17,400 nt of DNA from Bacteroides ovatus (lineage in GTDB: Bacteria; Bacteroidota; Bacteroidia; Bacteroidales; Bacteroidaceae), in assembly GCA_030844565.1 (NCBI GenBank), contig JAUUNK010000098.1:1-17400 (forward strand), in the 5' to 3' direction. Position numbers and translations under genes: made by a program. Below the pieces are notes generated by a model, which was not told the DNA's origin, did no database searches, and saw only the letters and a program-made list of their open reading frames with translations. Below, one piece after another: positions 1 to 5,118 of the stretch; positions within the stretch are counted from its first letter, which is position 1; every line of letters starts with the position of its first letter.

Positions 1-84
1 CCTTCTGCTCAATTACCTGCTCCTTCTGCTCAATTACCTGCTCCTTCTGCTCAATCATCTGCTCCTTCTCTTTAATCGCCTTCT
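1..84 (-). repeat. 21-bp tandem repeat encoding coiled-coil heptads
   Basis: Two identical 21-bp units (1-21 and 22-42) are followed by a two-mismatch copy (43-63) and a degenerate fourth copy (64-84). The period is exactly seven codons, so each unit adds one heptad (EQVIEQK or EQMIEQK) to the tail of the nuclease gene without changing frame. The array continues off the left edge, so its total copy number is unknown. Such repeats are prone to expansion and contraction by slippage. Confidence 0.9.
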
Positions 85-841
85 CCTTCAGCATAATCGT
101 CGTATCCCGCGCCTCTATCTCCGAAAGAATTTCGTCTTCCACCTGCATGTCCCGTCTTATTTCGGGCGAAGCCGCGGCCATCACAAGGCGGTTCAGCAAC
201 AAGCGTTCGTCACCTCTCATTCCTTCGTCGTCGATGCTAAGGAGGTGGTCATCGGCAGCAATGCGGTAGTCCTGGTCGAATACGTTGAGGAGGCGTTCCA
301 AATGGTTGCGGGCGCGACCTTTCAGATAGGGAATCTGCACGATTACGCTGTCATGCGTCAGGCTTTCGATGAAGGGGTCGGGAACGCCCGCCTCAATCTG
401 TTGGTCATCGTAGTCTAAGTAGTGACGGCGGACGTAGACTACGGGTTGCTGCAAGTCTCCCAACTTGTGTCCCAGGATATAGATGGAGATGATGGGCAGG
501 CCGAACCCCTTGGGATTGTCCGATTCGGGCATGTTCTCCTTGTTCATGTATTGGGCGCCGAGGTATTGGCGGAAACGTAGCGTTTCGGTGGCAAGCCAGG
601 TCTTCTGAAGTTCTATCAACACCAGTTCTTCTTTCCCGGAGGCATCCACCAATTTGGCGGAGAAGTCGATGCGGAAGAGGGAGATACGTGACTGTTGCAA
701 GTTGGTATACTCGTTGCGGCACATTTTCAGTTCGCGTACTTCCTTTTTCAGCAGGGCTGAAAGGAGTACCTTTGCAGCGCGTTCGTCTTCCATGAGGAAC
801 TTGAACACGGAATCGTATATGGGATTGGCTATGATGGTCAT
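1..841 (-). CDS. Rpn/PD-(D/E)XK family nuclease ('transposase'-type), 3' end missing
   Basis: An open frame of 280 codons starts at ATG 841 and is still open at the window edge, so the C-terminus is missing. The start MTIIANPIYDSVFKFLMEDE is the usual opening of the Bacteroidetes PD-(D/E)XK nuclease family often annotated as transposase or Rpn recombination-promoting nuclease. Likely catalytic residues are Asp59 (in FRIDF) and Glu77-x-Gln79 (in IELQK), a D...ExQ variant of the PD-(D/E)XK signature. From about residue 240 the protein becomes charged and helical and ends in repeated EQ(V/M)IEQK heptads, a predicted coiled coil written by a 21-bp DNA repeat. Family members are DNA endonucleases; E. 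coli relatives have been linked to recombination and phage defence. No IS ends or partner gene are visible. Family assignment is firm; the biological role is inferred. Confidence 0.85.
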   Translation of the reverse strand, partial: MTIIANPIYDSVFKFLMEDERAAKVLLSALLKKEVRELKMCRNEYTNLQQSRISLFRIDFSAKLVDASGKEELVLIELQKTWLATETLRFRQYLGAQYMNKENMPESDNPKGFGLPIISIYILGHKLGDLQQPVVYVRRHYLDYDDQQIEAGVPDPFIESLTHDSVIVQIPYLKGRARNHLERLLNVFDQDYRIAADDHLLSIDDEGMRGDERLLLNRLVMAAASPEIRRDMQVEDEILSEIEARDTTIMLKEKAIKEKEQMIEQKEQVIEQKEQVIEQK

Positions 842-927
842 TTTTCTATGTTTTTAACACCTTACTACCTAGGGAGACTCTTTCTTTACAATGAGAGAAG
901 AATGGGGATACTACCGCGTGTAAGCGT

Positions 928-1485
928 TTAATCTTTCAATTTCTGCTTTATTTCTTCCAAGCTTTTTTCGATGGAAGCATATCGTTCCTCTTTCTCTTGT
1001 AAAAGGTGTCTATAGAGTTCGAGCACTTTGTCAAGTGCATCACTGGAATTATTATCGGAATTATTATCGGAATGATTTGTTGGATTAATAGGATTATTAT
1101 TTATTATAACTCCTTCCTCTATTACTTGAGCTCCTCCTTTGGTATTATAACTATTGGTATTAGTAGTGGTAAATGTATTATTATTCGTACCGAATGTAGA
1201 TTCCGGCAGATTTTCCTCCATCGTTTTAAGATGTTCTACGGGAACTTCTAAAGCTTGGGCAGCTTGATTAAGAACATCGTCATTCAAAACCTTTTCCTTT
1301 TCGTAGCGGGAAATCATACTTTGAGTTACATTCATTTTTTCAGCCAGCATCTCTTGTTTTATATCTTTCATTATGCGGACACGTCGTATGTTATGTCCAT
1401 GATGGACATTGGGCAATGTTTCCGCTTTATCTTCTATTTTGTCAATCTCTTTATTGATTTCGGTTACTTTCTTTTCTTCTTCCAT
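928..1485 (-). CDS. XRE-family HTH transcriptional regulator with Asn-rich linker
   Basis: This is a 185-residue protein. Residues about 32-87 form an XRE/Cro-type helix-turn-helix (QEMLAEKMNVTQSMISRYEKEK, with the Q...S...SRYE pattern of the recognition region at 44-65). Residues about 96-148 are low-complexity and rich in Asn, Thr and Ser (for example NNSDNNSS), a flexible linker. Residues 149-185 are a charged amphipathic helix (LDKVLELYRHLL...), probably a coiled coil for dimerisation. The start at 1485 is preceded by an A/G-rich tract typical of weak Bacteroides ribosome-binding sites. The gene is divergent from the unknown gene at 1692. Two palindromes in the shared spacer, one where the -33 region should be, suggest autorepression and control of the neighbour. 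The regulator class is clear; its signal and targets are unknown. Confidence 0.85.
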   Translation of the reverse strand: MEEEKKVTEINKEIDKIEDKAETLPNVHHGHNIRRVRIMKDIKQEMLAEKMNVTQSMISRYEKEKVLNDDVLNQAAQALEVPVEHLKTMEENLPESTFGTNNNTFTTTNTNSYNTKGGAQVIEEGVIINNNPINPTNHSDNNSDNNSSDALDKVLELYRHLLQEKEERYASIEKSLEEIKQKLKD

Positions 1486-1541
1486 ATCTTTTCTTTCTTT
1501 TTGTGTTGAACAATTGTTTTCTGATAAAAGTTTTGTTTTTG

Positions 1542-1549
1542 CAAATATA
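1542..1549 (-). promoter_or_regulatory. -7 box of the XRE regulator promoter
   Basis: On the minus strand this reads TATATTTG, an exact match to the Bacteroidetes -7 consensus TAnnTTTG, 56 bp upstream of the regulator start. No clean TTTG -33 box is seen; that position falls inside the palindrome at 1565-1581. Confidence 0.55.
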
Positions 1550-1564
1550 ACTAGAAATTCTTAT

Positions 1565-1581
1565 ACTCATAAATTATGAGT
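1565..1581. promoter_or_regulatory. Operator-like palindrome O1 (ACTCATAA-A-TTATGAGT)
   Basis: A perfect inverted repeat with 8-bp arms around one central base. It sits about 16 bp upstream of the -7 box of the XRE gene, over the expected -33 region. That placement suits a dimeric HTH repressor blocking its own promoter. Binding by the adjacent regulator is inferred. Confidence 0.6.
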
Positions 1582-1595
1582 GCTAATTATGCCTT

Positions 1596-1614
1596 CATTC
1601 ATAATTTAGGAATG
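1596..1614. promoter_or_regulatory. Operator-like imperfect palindrome O2
   Basis: The sequence CATTCATAATTTAGGAATG is an imperfect inverted repeat: all arm positions pair except one symmetric pair, around a central base. Its core (CATAA-x-TT) matches the O1 core. It also contains TAATTTAG (1602-1609), one mismatch from a + strand TAnnTTTG box, so it may cover the promoter of the divergent gene at 1692. O1 and O2 centres are 32 bp apart, about three helical turns. Confidence 0.45.
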
Positions 1615-1691
1615 CATTTTTTAGTTAGATTGAGAGGAAAGCTTCTTCTTTGCACTGTCATTCCATTTTTAATGAAGTAATACTAATAGAG

Positions 1692-2417
1692 ATGGCTACA
1701 CTGCAAGACCCTCATTTCGTGCCTATAGGCGACGACCTTTATAAAGCGATTTTCTTGTTGCAACAGTATGTCAATGAGAGAGATGCGGATGAAGACCCCG
1801 TTCAAGACTGTAATACTCAGTTTTCCGAATGTCTTAGCACTGTGTTGTTCCACATTGAAAAGGATGCACTTCTTTGTAAAGAACCTTATCAGATGGCAAG
1901 GTTGTATATCAATGCAGACCGGGCAAACTGGTATTGCGATGGCATGGATGCATGGGGAGGATTTGAAAAAGGATTTTTACTGATAGAAGATGACCACTTC
2001 GACTTGGAGTTCTCTGCATGGATGGACGTGACACTTAAGTTTCCGCCAGAATTATTCGGATTCCCCCCTTCGCAAGTGGCAGAAATCGTAGAAGAACTGC
2101 GCCATCATCCTATTTCCAGGAAAAGAATGGAACAGCTCACTTTTCAACAAAAGGAAACAGCTCTGCCACTTGTAGAAAGCTTATGGACAGGAGCGGAGGA
2201 ACATCCCGTAGCTTGTTTGAGAAGTCTGCAAGATGCCCGGCTCCATCTTGTCTATGCACGACTAAAAAGTTGTTTCCATGTCAGCACTCCCAGAAAGGCT
2301 GATGAACTTGTCTTGCTTCCCAGCAACCTCTATGAAGAAGTTTTCCAGAGTTTGCAAACAGCAGGATTTGATTTAGGCATAAGAACTTGGTTGCGACTGC
2401 TTAAGGTCATGTTTTAG
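1692..2417 (+). CDS. Hypothetical protein of unknown function
   Basis: I do not recognise this 241-residue protein (MATLQDPHFVPIGDDLYKAI...). It has no signal peptide or membrane segment, so it is probably cytoplasmic. It is rich in aromatic and acidic residues, with a striking stretch around residues 87-105 (ADRANWYCDGMDAWGGFEKG). I chose the ATG at 1692; an in-frame TTG at 1650 would add 14 residues (HCHSIFNEVILIE...), but that segment looks like translated leader. The gene is divergent from the XRE regulator and shares its operator-bearing spacer, so the regulator may control it. Its stop lies only 9 bp from the stop of the convergent HU-like gene. Codon use and length support a real gene. 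No function is proposed. Confidence 0.7.
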   Translation: MATLQDPHFVPIGDDLYKAIFLLQQYVNERDADEDPVQDCNTQFSECLSTVLFHIEKDALLCKEPYQMARLYINADRANWYCDGMDAWGGFEKGFLLIEDDHFDLEFSAWMDVTLKFPPELFGFPPSQVAEIVEELRHHPISRKRMEQLTFQQKETALPLVESLWTGAEEHPVACLRSLQDARLHLVYARLKSCFHVSTPRKADELVLLPSNLYEEVFQSLQTAGFDLGIRTWLRLLKVMF

Positions 2418-2426
2418 AAACGAATT

Positions 2427-3059
2427 TTATCGCCTCATGTCTCTCTCCACGCCGTAGTGTCCTGCTGCCGGTACATAAATCGGTTGCTTGCGCTTGCCCA
2501 CATTCTCCAGCTTCCCTTCTTCCAACAGGCGGCGGAGATGGCGGTTGGCAGTAGTACGCGTCATGAGACATGCTTGCTGAAAGTCGGAACGGAGCATGAA
2601 GTCATGCTTGGCAAAGTATTCCTTCAACCGGATGTCTATTTCCGCTGCCGACAATGACTGCGAATGGCGTGCATGCCCGGTCGGGGTGGCTTTGACTCCC
2701 ACCAACTCACCACGCAAAACGGCATCGGGACGGAATCCGATAGTCTTTAGTTTCATCTTCATTGATTTTTGCCGGGTGCTGCGCGTCACTTTCTCCGTGC
2801 TACCCAAAATAGGGGTGAAGTAGCCGAGTCCCTCGATATGCACTTGACGTCCTTCGCGAAGTTCTTCGCTGCAAACCTGTGCCAACATGGTTATAGCACT
2901 TTTTATGTCGCCCACCGATAGCGAGCTGCGACCCTGAATCATCCGGCAAAGTTTCCCGGTGTCTACTTTGCCGTTCAGGAAAATGCGGGGATGCAAGCCT
3001 TTCTCTTCAGAATCCTCAGATTCTCCGGGATTCTCATACCAGTCGTATAATATAGCCAT
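2427..3059 (-). CDS. HU-like DNA-binding protein (Bacteroidales HU-HIG type) with C-terminal winged-helix
   Basis: A 210-residue protein beginning MAILYDWYENPG, the standard opening of Bacteroidales HU-like proteins. Residues about 24-125 match the HU/IHF fold in this variant form: a helical dimerisation part (VDTGKLCRMIQGRSSLSVGD, 32-51) and the strand segment HIEGLGYFTPILGS (74-87). Residues about 136-197 look like a winged helix-turn-helix (AAEIDIRLKEYFAKHDFMLR, then TRTTANRHLRRLLEEGKLEN), so it may bind DNA by two modules. The tail is basic. HU-like proteins bend and compact DNA; sequence-specific action of this fusion is inference. A -7 box at 3240-3247 implies a leader of roughly 175 nt carrying the 22-bp array. 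The gene is convergent with the unknown + strand gene. Confidence 0.8.
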   Translation of the reverse strand: MAILYDWYENPGESEDSEEKGLHPRIFLNGKVDTGKLCRMIQGRSSLSVGDIKSAITMLAQVCSEELREGRQVHIEGLGYFTPILGSTEKVTRSTRQKSMKMKLKTIGFRPDAVLRGELVGVKATPTGHARHSQSLSAAEIDIRLKEYFAKHDFMLRSDFQQACLMTRTTANRHLRRLLEEGKLENVGKRKQPIYVPAAGHYGVERDMRR

Positions 3060-3127
3060 TCTAACTAAGGAGTTTATGAGTTAATACTATTCATCTGATT
3101 CTCACTGACTTATCACTTTGCCTTTTC

Positions 3128-3145
3128 TGATTCAATTGTGAATCA
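3128..3145. promoter_or_regulatory. Perfect inverted repeat TGATTCA-ATTG-TGAATCA
   Basis: Seven-bp perfect arms flank a 4-bp spacer, about 70 bp upstream of the HU-like gene start and at the edge of the 22-bp array. The form is that of a dimer-protein operator. What binds it is unknown; autoregulation by the HU-like/winged-helix protein is one option. Confidence 0.45.
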
Positions 3146-3238
3146 CGATAGTGGTTTATCTAAACTACCCATGTAATTTAGATGAATTATTCTCGTAATT
3201 TAAATGAACCACCTTCGCGATTCAAGGATAAGTTTCCG
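3129..3238. repeat. Five consecutive diverged 22-bp units (AT-rich array) upstream of the HU-like gene
   Basis: In register, units fall at 3129-3150, 3151-3172, 3173-3194, 3195-3216 and 3217-3238. The two central units share GTAATTTA(G/A)ATGAA followed by a pyrimidine-rich 8-mer, 16 of 22 positions identical. The unit at 3151 matches 13 of 22 with the unit at 3195 and carries GTTTA-TC-TAAAC. The two outer units are much weaker and rest mainly on register. The pitch is close to two helical turns. It accounts for about a third of the 308-bp gene-free gap at 3060-3367. Confidence 0.55.
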
Positions 3239-3239
3239 T

Positions 3240-3247
3240 CAAAGATA
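3240..3247 (-). promoter_or_regulatory. Possible -7 box for the HU-like gene
   Basis: The minus strand reads TATCTTTG, an exact TAnnTTTG match. If used, the transcript would start near 3234 and carry a leader of about 175 nt through the 22-bp array. No convincing -33 TTTG is seen about 20 bp upstream. Confidence 0.4.
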
Positions 3248-3303
3248 TGATAAATAAGGGAGATTAAGGCGTTAGACAGGCGATTTTTCGTGTTGAAAGT
3301 AGT

Positions 3304-3344
3304 CCAGTCCATTCTCGAAGGCGGTATGCCTGGGAGTGGACTGG
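3304..3344. other. Long hairpin between SDR and HU-like genes
   Basis: Perfect 8-bp arms CCAGTCCA (3304-3311) and TGGACTGG (3337-3344) enclose a smaller hairpin AGGC-GGTAT-GCCT. It lies 23 bp past the SDR stop codon. On the minus strand, where SDR transcripts run, no U-tract follows; a T-rich run (3345-3362) follows only on the + strand. It may stabilise or end the SDR transcript, but it is not a textbook terminator for that direction. Confidence 0.45.
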
Positions 3345-3367
3345 CTTTTGTTGTCTTCTTTTGCTCT

Positions 3368-4267
3368 TTAAGTTGTATGGTTTCCTCCTGTGACACCATA
3401 TATTTCGGCGGTAGTATAGCTGGATTCGGGTGAGGCAAGGAGTACGTATACTGCTGCCAGTTCCGCCGGTTGTCCGGCTCTCTTCATCGGGGTGTCTTGC
3501 CCGAATTTGGCGATGTTCTCTTTAAGCTGGCCGCCTGTTACTTGTAGCGGTGTCCAGATGGGACCCGGAGCCACACCGTTTACGCGGATGCCTTTGGATG
3601 CCACTTGTTTCGCCAGTGCACGGGTGAAGTCGAGGATGGCTCCTTTGGTGGGAGCATAGTCAAGCAGGAACTTGCTCGGCTTGAATGCCTGAATCGAAGT
3701 GGTGGTGATGATGGTGGAGCCCGGTTGCAGGTAGGGCAAGGCGGCTTTTACAATCCAGAACATAGCGAAGATGTTCGTTTCGAAGGTTTCGCGCAACTGT
3801 TCTGTGGTGATTTCTTCGATGGACTTGGCGGCTACTTGCTTGCCGGCTACTAGCGCCAGGATGTCCAGACCACCCAGTTTCTCGCGTGCATCCTCTACAA
3901 GTTGCTTGCAGAAATCTTCATCTTTCAGGTCTCCGGGAATCAGGATGGCTTTCCGTCCGGCTTGCTCTATCAGGCAGGCCACTTCTTCGGCGTCGCTCTG
4001 TTCATAAGGAAGATAGTTGATGGCTACGTCGGCGCCTTCGCGGGCATAGGCGATGGCAGCGGCACGTCCTATGCCGGAGTCTCCGCCGGTGACAAGTGCC
4101 TTGCGGCCTTCGAGCCGGTTGTGTCCCACGTAACTTTCTTCTCCGCAGTCCGGTTTGGGGTTCATTTCAGACTGTATGCCCGGTGCTTTCTGTTGTTGCA
4201 CCGGATATTCTCCATGATAATATTGGGTCAGCGGGTTCTGCAAACCCTTTTTTTCTTCTTTTTCCAT
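3368..4267 (-). CDS. SDR-family NAD(P)-dependent oxidoreductase (YghA/YhdF-like)
   Basis: With start ATG 4267 (MEKEEKKGLQ...) the protein has 299 residues, the usual size of the YghA/YhdF-type SDRs. An upstream in-frame ATG at 4309 would add 14 hydrophobic/basic residues that I regard as leader. The nucleotide-binding Rossmann motif TGGDSGIGR is at 60-68. The NNAG-position strand is LVAG (139-142). The catalytic set is Asn165, Ser191, Tyr204 and Lys208 (YAPTK). The C-terminal PG motif (GPIWTP, residues 235-240) and a typical VTGG tail (292-295) are present. The N-terminal 50 residues with YYHGEYPVQQQ are characteristic of this subgroup, often linked to general stress in other bacteria. The substrate is unknown. 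It appears monocistronic, divergent from the thioredoxin-like lipoprotein. Confidence 0.85.
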   Translation of the reverse strand: MEKEEKKGLQNPLTQYYHGEYPVQQQKAPGIQSEMNPKPDCGEESYVGHNRLEGRKALVTGGDSGIGRAAAIAYAREGADVAINYLPYEQSDAEEVACLIEQAGRKAILIPGDLKDEDFCKQLVEDAREKLGGLDILALVAGKQVAAKSIEEITTEQLRETFETNIFAMFWIVKAALPYLQPGSTIITTTSIQAFKPSKFLLDYAPTKGAILDFTRALAKQVASKGIRVNGVAPGPIWTPLQVTGGQLKENIAKFGQDTPMKRAGQPAELAAVYVLLASPESSYTTAEIYGVTGGNHTT

Positions 4268-4363
4268 CTTTGTTTGGTTTTTAAGTGAGTGAAGGAACAA
4301 CAATAGCAACCTTTTATTGTTCTCTTCTTTAACGGATGGTTAGGGTTTTTCGAATTTATTCCT

Positions 4364-4371
4364 TATCTTTG
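4364..4371 (+). promoter_or_regulatory. -7 box of the thioredoxin-like lipoprotein promoter
   Basis: TATCTTTG matches TAnnTTTG exactly, 27 bp before the ATG at 4399, giving a short leader of about 20 nt. The -33 region is only T-rich (around 4345-4350), not a clean TTTG. Confidence 0.55.
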
Positions 4372-4398
4372 TCTCAGTTATAATGTAGATAGTGAAAG

Positions 4399-5004
4399 AT
4401 GAAAAAGAATTGGTTGAATGTTTGTATGATATTTCTTTTGTCAGCAGGCATGATGGCTTGTTCCGGAAACACCAGGAAGGCGGGCCAAGGAGGCGTGGCT
4501 GGCGATAGCGTGAAAGTGGAAGCGGATGAAACTGCGGTTGCCCAGGCTGATAGCACGGGTTATATTGTGCGGGTGGGGGAGACTGCTCCCGACTTCACCG
4601 TCACTTTGACGGATGGACAAAAGGTGGCTCTTTCTTCTCTGCGCGGAAAAGTGGTGATGTTGCAGTTCACTGCCAGTTGGTGCGGGGTGTGCCGGAAAGA
4701 GATGCCGTATATCGAGAAGGATATTTGGCAGAAACATAAAGATAACAAAGACTTTGTTCTCATTGGCATAGATAGGGACGAACCGTTGGATAAAGTGCTG
4801 GCTTTTGCCAAGTCTACCGGAGTCACTTACCCGTTGGGGCTGGACCTGGGAGCGGATATTTTTGCCAAGTATGCTTTGCGTGAAGCTGGCATTACGCGCA
4901 ATGTGCTGATTGACAAAGAAGGGAAGATTGTGAAACTTACCCGTCTTTATAATGAAGAAGAATTCAATTCATTGGTAAACCAAATCAATGAGTTATTAAA
5001 ATAG
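4399..5004 (+). CDS. TlpA/ResA-like thioredoxin-fold lipoprotein
   Basis: A 201-residue protein with a lipoprotein signal: basic MKKN, hydrophobic core, and lipidation Cys21 in GMMAC, so probably membrane-anchored and facing the periplasm. A flexible segment (22-55) leads into a thioredoxin-like AhpC/TSA domain (about 58-200), beginning with the typical VGETAPDFTVTLTDGQKVAL. The redox motif is Trp94-Cys95-Gly-Val-Cys98 (ASWCGVCRKEMP), compatible with thiol-disulfide exchange. At the place where thioredoxins have a cis-proline before the last strand (G-x-P-x-x-F-L-I-D), this protein has GITRNVLID (164-172), with Thr166 instead of Pro. Partners are unknown. The gene has its own promoter and a strong terminator, so it is probably monocistronic. 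Confidence 0.88.
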   Translation: MKKNWLNVCMIFLLSAGMMACSGNTRKAGQGGVAGDSVKVEADETAVAQADSTGYIVRVGETAPDFTVTLTDGQKVALSSLRGKVVMLQFTASWCGVCRKEMPYIEKDIWQKHKDNKDFVLIGIDRDEPLDKVLAFAKSTGVTYPLGLDLGADIFAKYALREAGITRNVLIDKEGKIVKLTRLYNEEEFNSLVNQINELLK

Positions 5005-5047
5005 CAGTTTTTTGTAAAGTCGGGTTTTGAGCGATTGAAAAATGACA

Positions 5048-5097
5048 GGCGCGTCTTCGGAGGAATTTCCTCTTTGAAGGCGCGCCCTTATTTTTTA
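5048..5097 (+). terminator. Strong, probably bidirectional terminator
   Basis: The stem GGCGCGTCTTC / GAAGGCGCGCC (one G-T pair) has an inner palindrome GAGGAA-T-TTCCTC and is followed on the + strand by a T-run (5088-5096). On the other side, the minus strand reads TGTCATTTTTC, so it can also end the convergent amylase transcript. Confidence 0.85.
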
Positions 5098-5118
5098 TGT
5101 ATAAGTTTATAAATTGTT

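Noticed and set aside
405..722. 105-residue minus-strand open frame within the nuclease gene
   Set aside because: It is an out-of-frame reading of the nuclease coding sequence, which in its own frame has a clear family match.
1..841. Insertion sequence
   Set aside because: The nuclease family is often labelled transposase, but no terminal inverted repeats or target duplications are seen on the visible side.
1006..1509. Two + strand open frames antisense to the XRE gene
   Set aside because: Runs of Ile, Tyr and Phe are the antisense reading of the Asn-rich linker and Lys/Glu-rich ends of the regulator.
3187..3438. 83-residue minus-strand open frame between SDR and HU
   Set aside because: It overlaps the SDR 3' end in another frame and runs through the hairpin and 22-bp array; no domain is seen.
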